This document shows, in pieces, positions 43,121-51,700 of a DNA stretch of 64,000 nt. Source of the stretch: Candidatus Krumholzibacteriota bacterium (GTDB taxonomy: Bacteria; Krumholzibacteriota; Krumholzibacteriia; LZORAL124-64-63). The first letter of the stretch is position 1; each line of letters begins with the position of its first letter. A model generated the notes under the pieces. It did no database searches. It had not been told where the DNA came from and was given only the letters and a program-made list of their open reading frames with translations. The stretch spans positions 124,001 through 188,000 of the forward strand of contig JAKLEB010000002.1 of assembly GCA_022711765.1 (NCBI GenBank), written 5' to 3'. Made by a program: the position numbers and the translations under genes.

Positions 43121-44509
43121 CTAGGGCGCCCGACGCGCCAGGGCGGCGAGCACGGCGCGGCCGAACTCCGTGAGCGCGGGATCGCGCGCACCCATCACCA
43201 GGACGAGGTCGCCCGGACGGGCCTCGGCGGCGATCATCGCCGGCAGCGCGTCGCGCTCGGCGCGGAACCGCGCGTCGCGCCCGCGCTCGCTGATCGCCGT
43301 CGCCAGGTCGGCGCTGGAGATGTCGCGCGTGACGGTTCCGCCGGCGTAGTAGATCTCCGGCAGCCAGAGCACGTCCTGGGGACGCAGGGCCCCCGCGAGC
43401 GTCGCCACGAGGTCGTCTCGCAGGAAGCGCGTCGGCCCGAACCCGTGCGGCTGGAACACCGCAAGCACCCGTCCGGTCCCGCCGCCGAGACGGTCGCGCG
43501 CCGCGGCCAGGGCGGCCGAGAGCTTGTCGGGATTGTGCGCGAAGTCGTCGATCACCTCGACGCCGCCGGCCGTGCCGAGCGAGGTGAACCGGCGAGCCAC
43601 GCCCGCGAACGTCGCCAGCGGCGCGACCATCTCGTCGAGATCCACGCCGGCCGCGCGGCAGGTCGCGATCGCCGCCGCCGCGTTGAGCACGCTGTGGCGC
43701 CCCGGCTGCGGCACCGTGAATCGCCGCTTCTCTACGGTGAACGCCACGCCGTGGGGCCCGAGCGCGACGTCGGTGGCGCGCACGTCGGCGCGTTCGCCGA
43801 GGCCGAAGGTCACGGCGCCCGGTCGCAGGAAGTCGAGGTTGCGGTCCTCGCCGACGACGAACGGTCCGCTGCAGTTGAGGCGGAATTCGCTGAACATCGC
43901 CGCGACCTCGACCGGCTCCTTGTGGTCGCGGCCGAGGTTGAGGACCACGCCCGCCCAGGGGTGGTAGCGCACGACCGAGCCGTCGCTCTCGTCGGCCTCG
44001 ATCACGAGGAAGGCGGGGTCGGGCCCGGTGCCGCCCCACGCGTTGCCCAGGAGGCCCTCGGCCTCCAGCGCCGCGGCGGGGCCGCCGGTCAAGAGCCGCG
44101 GGTCGCGGCCGCCGGCGCGCAGGATGGTCCACACGAGCGCCGTCACGGTCGACTTGCCGCTCGTGCCGGTGACGGCGATGGTCTGGTGCTGCGCGACGTA
44201 GACCGCGAGCAGGTCCGAGCGGTGCTTGAGCGGGATCCCGAGCGCCCGGGCCCGCGCGACGTCCGGGATCGAATCCTCGATGGCGGTGCTCAGGATCACG
44301 GCCGCGCACGCCGGCGCGAGGCAGGAGCCGTCCTGCGGCACGATCTCGACCCCGGCGCGCTCGAGGGCCGTGCGGATCGACGGATGCTCGCCGTGGTCGA
44401 AGGCGCGGTCGCTGCCGGTCGCCCGCCCGCCCCGCCCGGCGTGGAACTGGGCGAGCGCGCTCATGCCGCTGCCGGCGACGCCGACGAAGTGCAGCCAGGG
44501 CCGAGACAC
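43121..44509 (-). CDS. MurC/Mpl-like amide ligase
   Basis: A 462-residue Mur-ligase family enzyme. The N-terminal UDP-binding domain has 'HFVGVAGSGMSALAQF' and 'GSDR', the ATP P-loop is 'VTGTSGKSTVTALVW', then 'VIEADESDGSVVRY', 'NLGRDHKE', 'NAAAAIATCRAAGVD' and the C-terminal 'VIDDFAHNPDKLSAAL'. The motif 'LVMGARD' near the end resembles Mpl/MurC. It is the last gene of the five-gene kamA operon, 3 bp after the GNAT gene. In MurC the acceptor is UDP-MurNAc and the donor L-Ala; in Mpl the donor is a recycled tripeptide. Here the donor could be the peptide made by the upstream ATP-grasp enzymes. It is not the window's only possible MurC, so a dedicated role is plausible. Confidence 0.85.
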   Translation of the reverse strand: MSRPWLHFVGVAGSGMSALAQFHAGRGGRATGSDRAFDHGEHPSIRTALERAGVEIVPQDGSCLAPACAAVILSTAIEDSIPDVARARALGIPLKHRSDLLAVYVAQHQTIAVTGTSGKSTVTALVWTILRAGGRDPRLLTGGPAAALEAEGLLGNAWGGTGPDPAFLVIEADESDGSVVRYHPWAGVVLNLGRDHKEPVEVAAMFSEFRLNCSGPFVVGEDRNLDFLRPGAVTFGLGERADVRATDVALGPHGVAFTVEKRRFTVPQPGRHSVLNAAAAIATCRAAGVDLDEMVAPLATFAGVARRFTSLGTAGGVEVIDDFAHNPDKLSAALAAARDRLGGGTGRVLAVFQPHGFGPTRFLRDDLVATLAGALRPQDVLWLPEIYYAGGTVTRDISSADLATAISERGRDARFRAERDALPAMIAAEARPGDLVLVMGARDPALTEFGRAVLAALARRAP

Positions 44510-44512
44510 GGC

Positions 44513-45001
44513 TCAGCGGTCCAGCCGCTTGACGAAGACGTACTTCGCGTCGCCGGGGGCGTAGAAGTCGGCGAACACGGCGCCCTCGGCGTAGCCGCTG
44601 CGCAGGTAGAACCCGCGGGTCGACCGGTACTGCGCGCGCCCGCTCGTCTCGGCGTAGACGGCCAGGCCGCCCGCCGCGCGCACGCGATCCTCGGTGTCGG
44701 CAAGGAGCCGCTTGCCGAATCCCGAGCCCTGCAGATCGGGGTGGACCGCGATCCAGTAGAGGTCCCAGCTCACCGACGAGCAGGGGATCCGGCCATAGCA
44801 GCTGTAGCCGACCAGCCGGCCGTCGCGCTCGGCGAAGAGGAACTCGTAGCCGCTGGCCTCGCCGCGGTCGAGGCGTTCCTGGACCAGCTCGGCAGCGATG
44901 GCGATCTCCTCGTCGTTGAAGAACCCCGTGGCCGCCACCAGGTCGCGCACGGCCGCCACATCGGTCGCGCGCACGTCGTCGCGCAGGTTCGCATCACTCA
45001 C
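44513..45001 (-). CDS. GNAT acetyltransferase of the kamA operon
   Basis: A 162-residue GNAT-family N-acetyltransferase with the acetyl-CoA pyrophosphate loop 'VHPDLQGSGFGKRLLADTED' and preceding strand 'SSVSWDLYWIAV', and the terminal 'RGFYLRSGYAEGA'. At 162 residues it is much shorter than the beta-lysine N6-acetyltransferase AblB (about 270), so it is probably not an AblB. It is 16 bp downstream of one ATP-grasp gene and 3 bp upstream of the Mur-ligase gene. Its likely substrate is an amino group on the peptide or beta-amino acid made by its neighbours. Confidence 0.85.
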   Translation of the reverse strand: MSDANLRDDVRATDVAAVRDLVAATGFFNDEEIAIAAELVQERLDRGEASGYEFLFAERDGRLVGYSCYGRIPCSSVSWDLYWIAVHPDLQGSGFGKRLLADTEDRVRAAGGLAVYAETSGRAQYRSTRGFYLRSGYAEGAVFADFYAPGDAKYVFVKRLDR

Positions 45002-45017
45002 GATCCGGACGCTCCTT

Positions 45018-46046
45018 TCACGAGTCCCGCCGGCGAGCCGCCGCCGCGGAAATCGGCGGCGGCGCGGCGGCGAGGATCCGCGCGATCGCGGTCTCGAACG
45101 AGAGGCCCGCGCGCGCGAGCGCCGCCGCGAACCCGGCGTCGGGGGCGAGGCACGGGTTGACGTTGACCTCGAGGATCCAGGGGTTGCCGACCGTGTCGAC
45201 CCGGAAGTCCACGCGAGCCCAGCCGCGCAGCCCGCAGAGGTCCCAGCATTCGCGGGCGAGCCGGGTCAGGTCCGCCACGAGGTCGGCGTCGGCCCCACCG
45301 AAATCGAACGTCCGCTTGGTGTGCGAGTATTCGAACGACTCCGGGTGCCACTTCGCGGCGTAACCCACGATGCGCGGCTTGCCCTCCGGGTAGTCCTCGA
45401 AGAGCATCTCGGCGGGCGGCAGCACCTGCGGGCCGCCCGGACCATCGAGCAGGGCCAGGTTGAACTCCCGGCCCTCGATGAAGGCCTCGGCGAACCAGGG
45501 GTCGCCGGGCGTGCCGGCGCGGCGGGCGAGCAGGTCCCGGGCCGCCTCCGCCGTGTCGACGACGGCGGCGTCGTCCATGCCGAGCGAGGCGTCCTCCCAG
45601 ACCGACTTGACGATCCACCGGTCGCAAGACCCCGAGCCGCCTCCGCGCGCGATGCCCGCCACGGCGCCCTCCGGCAGGAGCCAGTCCGGGGTCGGCAGGC
45701 CTGCGCGGCGAAGCAATCCCTTGGTCAGGAGCTTGTGGGAGGTCAGGAACATCGCCTCGGTGGGACAGCCCACCACCGGCACGCCGAGCGCGTCGAGCAC
45801 GGCGGGAACCACGTGGATGAGGCGGCCGTGTCCCTCGAGGCTCTCGACGAGGTTGAAGACGGCGGCGGGCCGGTCCGCACGCAGGCGGGCGGCCAGGTCG
45901 GCGAGGTCGAGACCGACGTCCGTGACCGTGACCGCGTGGCCGAGCGATCGCAGCGCCGCGGCCACCGCCGCCGCCTGGACGAGGACGTCCCGCTCGTCGG
46001 GACTCGCCTCGAGCGGGATCCGGTTGTGGAGCACCCAGACGCCCAC
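45018..46046 (-). CDS. D-alanine--D-alanine ligase-like ATP-grasp enzyme 2
   Basis: A 342-residue ATP-grasp protein. N-terminal preATP domain 'VWVLHNRIPLEASPDERDVL', then 'AVFNLVESLEGHGRLIHVVP' and 'VVGCPTEAMFLTSHKLLTKG', both typical for Ddl-like enzymes; 'WFAEAFIEGREFNLALLD' and the Mg site 'ARVDFRVDTVGNPWILEVN' plus 'VNPCLAPDAGF' complete the ATP-grasp core. In true Ddl the last motif is EINTxPG; here it is 'EVNVNPC', so the acceptor is probably not D-Ala. It sits between the other ATP-grasp gene (13 bp) and the GNAT gene (16 bp). Confidence 0.88.
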   Translation of the reverse strand: MGVWVLHNRIPLEASPDERDVLVQAAAVAAALRSLGHAVTVTDVGLDLADLAARLRADRPAAVFNLVESLEGHGRLIHVVPAVLDALGVPVVGCPTEAMFLTSHKLLTKGLLRRAGLPTPDWLLPEGAVAGIARGGGSGSCDRWIVKSVWEDASLGMDDAAVVDTAEAARDLLARRAGTPGDPWFAEAFIEGREFNLALLDGPGGPQVLPPAEMLFEDYPEGKPRIVGYAAKWHPESFEYSHTKRTFDFGGADADLVADLTRLARECWDLCGLRGWARVDFRVDTVGNPWILEVNVNPCLAPDAGFAAALARAGLSFETAIARILAAAPPPISAAAARRRDS

Positions 46047-46059
46047 GGGGCGTCACCTC

Positions 46060-47055
46060 CTAGGCGGCCGGCGTCGAATCGAGACGCTCGGCGGCCGAGG
46101 CGACGATGCGGCCGATCAACGTGTCGTACGTGACGTCGAAGGCGGTGCAGATCATGGGCAGGTCGGAGTGTTCGGGATGCAGGCCGGCCAGGGGATTGAG
46201 CTCCATGAGCTGCGGTTCGCCGCGCTCGTCGGCGCGCAGGTCGATGCGGCCGGCGTCCCGGCAACCGAGCAGGCGCCAGGCCGCCAGCGACGTCGCCTCG
46301 GCCGCCCGCACGACGGGGTCCGTGGGCCTGACCGGCCGGTACTCGACCAGCTCCTCGCAGCGTTCCTTGTTCTCGTAGCCGTAGGACCCGGCCTCGGCAT
46401 GCTCGAGGAGCACGACCTCGAGCGTGCCGAGGACCTCGGCGCGCGGGCCGGTGCCGGCGATCCCGACCGTGAACTCGCGTCCGGGCAGATAGCGCTCGAC
46501 GAGCACGGGCTGGCGGTACCGTTCGAGGAGCAGGGCGCACCGCCGGTGCAGCTCCTCGGCGGTCTGCAGGACCGAGTGGGCGTCGATCCCCTTGCCGGTG
46601 CCCTCGGCCACGGGCTTGGCGAAGAGCGGGAAGGGCAGGTCGAGGCCTGCGAGCGCCGCGAGGTCATCGATGACCGCGAAGGCCGGCGTCGGCAGGCCGC
46701 CGTCGCGCAGCACGCGCTTGGTGTGCCCCTTGTGGAGGCTGAGCGCCATCACCATGGGATCGCTGAAGGTGTATGGGATGTCGTAGAGGTCGAGCAGGCA
46801 CGGCACCTGAGCTTCGCGGCCGATCCCGTGCAGACCCTCGGCGATGTTGAACACGAGGTTCCAGCGATCGCCCGCCAGGAGACGGGCGATCAGCTGACGC
46901 GCATGTCCGATGCGATCCGGTTGGTGGCCGAGCCGCCGCAGAGCGCCCTCGATGGCCTCGACGGTCGACGCGCGGTCGAATTCCGCGGTCTCCTCCTCGC
47001 CGTAGCCCATCTTCAGGTACTCGTCGCGCAGGTCGTACGTGAGACCGATCTTCAT
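46060..47055 (-). CDS. D-alanine--D-alanine ligase-like ATP-grasp enzyme 1
   Basis: ATG 47055 starts 'MKIGLTYDLRDEYLKMGYGE', giving 331 residues. The core is ATP-grasp: 'LVFNIAEGLHGIGREAQVPC', 'FSDPMVMALSLHKGHTKRVL', 'PLFAKPVAEGTGKGID', 'PVLVERYLPGREFTVGIAGT', 'AGRIDLRADERGEPQLMELN' and 'LNPLAGLHPEHSDLPMIC'. The opening 'TYDLRDEYLKMGYGEEETAE' is characteristic of a D-Ala ligase-like subfamily often found beside KamA. It follows kamA by 11 bp. It would form an amide or peptide bond through an acyl phosphate. The paralogue downstream suggests two successive couplings. Confidence 0.88.
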   Translation of the reverse strand: MKIGLTYDLRDEYLKMGYGEEETAEFDRASTVEAIEGALRRLGHQPDRIGHARQLIARLLAGDRWNLVFNIAEGLHGIGREAQVPCLLDLYDIPYTFSDPMVMALSLHKGHTKRVLRDGGLPTPAFAVIDDLAALAGLDLPFPLFAKPVAEGTGKGIDAHSVLQTAEELHRRCALLLERYRQPVLVERYLPGREFTVGIAGTGPRAEVLGTLEVVLLEHAEAGSYGYENKERCEELVEYRPVRPTDPVVRAAEATSLAAWRLLGCRDAGRIDLRADERGEPQLMELNPLAGLHPEHSDLPMICTAFDVTYDTLIGRIVASAAERLDSTPAA

Positions 47056-47066
47056 CGCGCCGCCTC

Positions 47067-48383
47067 CTACGCCGGCTGCGGGTCGGGATACCGGTAGACC
47101 TCGCCCGTGAAGTTGCGCAGCAAGAGGTCGTCGCCGTCGCGGCCGGCCAGGAAATCCGGCTGCAGCGGGATCTTGCCGCCGCCTCCGGGGGCGTCGATGA
47201 CATAGGTAGGCACGGCGTAGCCCGTCGTCCACCCGCGCAGGCCGCGGATGATCTCGAGACCGCGCGCGACCGTCGTCCGGAAGTGCGCCGATCCCGAGAT
47301 GGGGTCGCACTGGTACAGGTAGTACGGGCGCACGCGCATCACCAGCAGGCGGTGCATGAGCGACTTCATCACGGAGACGTCGTCGTTCACGCCCTTCAGC
47401 AGCACGGTCTGCGACCCGAGCGGAATGCCCGCGTCGGCCAGGCGCCGGCACGCCTTGACGGTCTCGGGCGTGCACTCGTCGGGATGCGTGAAGTGGATGC
47501 TGATGAAGAGCGGGTGGTGCTTGCGCAGCATCTTCACGAGCTCGGGCGTGATGCGCTGGGGCAGCACGGTCGGGACCTTCGTGCCGATCCGGATGAACTG
47601 GACGTGCGGGATGCGCCGCAATTCGCCGAGGATCCAGTCGAGCTTGTCGTCCGCCAGGGTCAACGGATCGCCGCCCGACAGGAGCACGTCGCGGATCTCG
47701 GGGTGATTGCGGATGTAGACGAGCCCGGCCTGGAGCCGCTCGCGGTTCGGGAGCAATTCTCCCTGGCCGACCACGCGCGAGCGCGTGCAATAGCGGCAGA
47801 ACGTGGAGCAGAAATCGTGGACCAGGAACAGCACGCGGTCGGGGTACCGGTGCACGACGCCCTCGACCGGACTGTGTCCGTCCTCGCCGAGCGGATCGTC
47901 CGCCTCGCCGTAGGTCCGCAGGAACTCCGACTGCACCGGGATGACCGTGCGCCGCAGCGGCTGCTCGGGATCGTCCGGGTCGACGAGGCTCATGTAGTAC
48001 GGGGTGACCGCGAACGGCAGGAGCGAACCGCCGGGCTGCAACGCCCGCCGCTCCTCGGGGCCGAGCGCGACCATGCACTCGAGCTGCTCGAGCGTGCGGA
48101 TCCGGTTGCGCAGCTGCCAGCGCCAGTCGTGCCACTGCGCGTCGGTCGCCTCCGGGAAATGCGCCCGGCGGAACGCGCGCGTGGACTCGCCCATGCGGGG
48201 CAAGCGCTGGTGAAGAAAGTAGGGAGGAAGGGGAAGCTCGGCGGGATGTGGGTCGGAGACCTCCGGGGACGGAGGCTCCGAGCTGGTAACCGGAGGCTCG
48301 TCGGACTGATCCGACGTCACCTCCTGGAAGACGATTTCTGGCGCCGCGTGCAGCTTCAGCACAGGCTGGGGACCCAATTGCAT
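47067..48383 (-). CDS. kamA: lysine 2,3-aminomutase-family radical SAM enzyme
   Basis: A 438-residue KamA-type enzyme. The radical SAM motif is 'FCSTFCRYCTRSR' (CxxxCxxC), followed by 'DVLLSGGDPL' and 'FIRIGTKVPTVLPQRIT'. Near the C-terminus, 'YYLYQCDPISGSAHFR' and 'VPTYVIDAPGGGGKIPL' retain both Asp residues that bind the lysine side chain in clostridial lysine 2,3-aminomutase, which favours lysine over glutamate as substrate and beta-lysine as product. The PLP-binding Lys is in 'GGGGKIPL'. First gene of a five-gene leftward operon with 3-16 bp gaps. The first 60 or so residues (Glu/Pro-rich) are not conserved in the family. Confidence 0.92.
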   Translation of the reverse strand: MQLGPQPVLKLHAAPEIVFQEVTSDQSDEPPVTSSEPPSPEVSDPHPAELPLPPYFLHQRLPRMGESTRAFRRAHFPEATDAQWHDWRWQLRNRIRTLEQLECMVALGPEERRALQPGGSLLPFAVTPYYMSLVDPDDPEQPLRRTVIPVQSEFLRTYGEADDPLGEDGHSPVEGVVHRYPDRVLFLVHDFCSTFCRYCTRSRVVGQGELLPNRERLQAGLVYIRNHPEIRDVLLSGGDPLTLADDKLDWILGELRRIPHVQFIRIGTKVPTVLPQRITPELVKMLRKHHPLFISIHFTHPDECTPETVKACRRLADAGIPLGSQTVLLKGVNDDVSVMKSLMHRLLVMRVRPYYLYQCDPISGSAHFRTTVARGLEIIRGLRGWTTGYAVPTYVIDAPGGGGKIPLQPDFLAGRDGDDLLLRNFTGEVYRYPDPQPA

Positions 48384-48746
48384 CGGTCCACCTCCACGAG
48401 TCTCGGAGCGTGAGGCCCGTCCTCATGCAAGCATCGGGCCAGTCACCGATGCGGTGCCGAGGTGCGGTTCGGCGAGCCACCCCCGCCGATGCCTGTCGAC
48501 AACTCTCGAAAGTGCCACCGTCCGGGCAGTTAGCCGGCCGGCTCCTTCCGTGGTGGCGGCGTGAATGTATGTCGGGCGACGGGAATGTCAACTGAAGAAA
48601 AAGATCGACCGGCACTTTTTTTTCTCGGCGGTCAGCGGCCGGAGACGGCAGGTGGACCCCGCGAGATCGGACCGCCGCGCAGCCACCGCCCGGGCGGTCG
48701 AGACGGCGAGGCGGACGGCCGGTTCCCCGCGTCGCGTTCTCACCGA
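48384..48746. other. 363-bp leader/terminator region upstream of kamA
   Basis: No gene seen. It contains the kamA promoter (48564-48591) and a 5' leader of about 170 nt with several GC stems. I compared it by eye with lysine, glycine, SAM and cobalamin riboswitches and recognise none. The AAAAAGATCGACCGG...TTTTTTTT stretch near 48595-48622 is the AT-rich part. Confidence 0.4.
48564..48591 (-). promoter_or_regulatory. near-consensus promoter of the kamA operon
   Basis: On the minus strand TTGACA (48591-48586) is followed after 16 bp by TACATT (48569-48564). It is the best sigma-70 match in the window and predicts a leader of about 175 nt before the kamA ATG. Confidence 0.6.
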
Positions 48747-51700
48747 CTATCTGAGGAGCAACAGGCGCCGGGTCAGGCATTCGCCGGCCGTTTCCAGGCG
48801 GGCGAGATAGGCGCCGCTCGCGACCGGCCGGCCCGCGTCGTCGTCTCCCCGCCAGACCACGCGATACCCGCCCCGGCTTGCGTCGAGGCGCTCGTCGATC
48901 AAGGTCTTCACTCGGTGGCCTGAGATATCGAAGACCGCCAGCGTCACCCGGCCCGGATCGGCCAGGGCGAATTCGATCGTGGCGGCCGGGTTGAACGGAT
49001 TGGGGAACGGATCACGCAGGGTCGGCGTCCCCGGCGCGGTCGGCCGTACGTCCGTCTGCCCGATGACCTCGACCCGGCCGTCGCCGTCCAGGGCCTCGCC
49101 GCCGGCGGGACGGAACCGTGGCTCGCCCGCCCCGCCGCCTGGCCGGACGCAGCTCGCCAGGTGCGGAATCAGCAGGATCAGGTCGCCCCGATCGACCGTG
49201 CCGTTGCCCGTGAAGTCGAAGCACCCATGATACCCCGGCTCCCCAGCCGACCGGCCGAGCCTGCGGACCAGTCGCGCGATCTCGCCGAGGTCGACATCGC
49301 CATCGCCATTGACGTCGTAGCTGTGCACGGTCAGCCCCGTCACCGCGTCGAGCCGCTCGCCCAGATACTCGATCCACAGCGGTCCCGCGGCGACTTGATC
49401 CGGATCGCAGCCGTCGCCCAGGCAGCCGCTGCAGCCGACGATGCCCCGGCGGACCAGCGTGACCCGGTAGCCGTTGGCGGCTGTTCCGGGCACGTCCTCG
49501 GTCGAGGCGCCGCAGACATCGAAGCCGAGTCGCGAGGTGTCGAGGCCGAGGTCGGCCGGCTGGACGCTCGGCGCGCCGGCGAGGTCGCCGTCGACGAAGT
49601 CGCACACCACGACGAGCGCGTCCGCGTCGCCGCCGGGGCAGCCACGGACCACCTGGCCGCCGGCCGGCGTCAGGACATCGCCGCGAAGGCGGAACGCCGA
49701 CACGTCGCAGCGCGGCGGCGCCGGGAAGTCGCCGGCCAGTCGCTGGTAGTTCATGACGTCCGGCGAGGCATCGGATCCCCAGGCCAGGCTGACCTGCCCG
49801 GCGTGGTCGCGATGGACCGCCGGGAACTGGATGCGCGCGCTCTGATCCACGACGACGGGCTCGCCCCAGGCGCACCAGCGGAGATCGCCGGCGGCGTCGA
49901 CCCGCTGGGCGAGCACGCTGGTGACGTTGCCGTCGTCGCACCCGGGCCAGAACACGATGGCGCCGCCCGCGCCATCGGCGACCGCCGCGATCTTCGTCGC
50001 GGCGTGAAAGGAGATCCCCCAGGCCTCCGCCACGAGGACACCCTCCGGACCCCAGAGGACACTGCCGTCCAGTGCGATGCGCTGCGATCGGACACTGAGC
50101 TCCCAGCCCAGCGTCTCGTCGATCCAGGCGATCAGGTGGCCGCCCCGCAGATCCTCGAGCAACTCGAACGACAGGACGTGGGTCGAGTTCTCGCGGTCGA
50201 TCAGCACGCCCTCCGCGCCCCACTGCAGCGAGCCGTCGGCCGCGAGTTGCTGGGCCCGGAGGTCCAGGCCGAGCGATCGTGCTTCCAGCCAGCCGATGAC
50301 CGTCCGGTCGGCCGGTCCGGCGGCGAGCTGGACTCCGCCGCCGGTGATCTCGCCTTCGACGTCGGTCCGCACCGGGACGCCCTCGGCTTGCCAGACCAGC
50401 TCGCCGGCGGGCGAGAGCAGCTGGACGCGCAGGTCGCGCCGATCGTAAGACCCGGCGCTCGCGCAGCTGAAGGCGACGCCGACATCGCCACTTCGGAGCC
50501 GGCATGCCGCGAGCGGTACGGCTCGGTTTCGCGTCGTCACGCGGACGCCGGGCGCCGTGCCGGGATCCCAGACCCTGGCGCCGTCGGCCGCCATGCGCTG
50601 GGCATAGACGGTCTCGTGCGAGCCGGACTGGAAATTCCACACGCAGATCACGCTGCCGTCAGCGCACCGCGTCACGAGCGGCGTGTCGCTCGTGCCGGAC
50701 GTGAACTCCTGCCCCTCGCCGACGTTGTCGACGCGCAGGCCCCCGGCGCCCCATGGCCGCTGGCCGTCGGCCGCGACGCGCGTGAGGTACAGGAACGCGC
50801 TCGTCGATGCGAAGTCGAAGTACGCGTAGTAGATGCCGCCCATGCCGTCGGCGACGGCCGCGCCCCGGACGCTCCCGGGCAGATCGATCGTCCCGCCTGG
50901 CCACAGCGGGACGCCCTGACCGGACATGCGCGACGCGTGGCAGCCGGAATCGTCCTTCCATAACGCGACGCTCCCGCCCGCCTCGTCGTCGACGAGTTCC
51001 CAGACCGTCCCGCCGCCATCCGGCGTTGCGAAGACCGCACCGTGCGGCGGCCACGCGACGCGGTGCTCGACGACGGTGAGCGGCCGCGGGTTCTCGGCGA
51101 CCGCGAGGACCGTCTGGTCCTCGGCGTAGGCGGTGACCCTCACGAAGAACTCGGCGGTCTCGGTCGGCGGGACCGTCACGGTGGTCTGCCGCTCGCCGCC
51201 GTTGATCGCAACGTCCAGCGCTTCGTACACGCCGTCGGCCACGCTGCCGAGCTCGAAGCGGGCCGGGACCAGGTCGGTGATCCAGGATACGATCCGGGTG
51301 GTGCCGGTCGCCCAGGCCTGCGCGCCTTCCGGTTCGGCCAGCGCGAGCGGCGTCGCCGAGGACGGCGCGTAATGGAGCTGGCGCGGGCCCATGCCGCTGA
51401 ACGTGGTCGCGTAGGACAGGTACGCGTAGCCCTCCAGCCCCCAGTCCTCGCTCCAGCTGTTCTTGATGATCCACGCGCCGGTACCCGACTCGTGCTCCAG
51501 GGTATCGTCCCAGCCCACGAGCAGGACGGCATGCAGGACGCGGTCGGCCGGCGATTCCGGTTCCTGGGCGTCGTAGACCCCGCCCGCGTAGAAATAGAAC
51601 AGCTCGCCCGTGCCGATGGCGATGAACAGGGGACCGCCCATCAGGGCGTACTTGACGGATTCCGCGTCGCTGTCCACCCGGCTGAAGCCGGTGATCGCGG

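Noticed and set aside
48384..48563. Lysine or SAM riboswitch in the kamA leader
   Set aside because: I could not find the conserved cores; only generic GC stems are visible.
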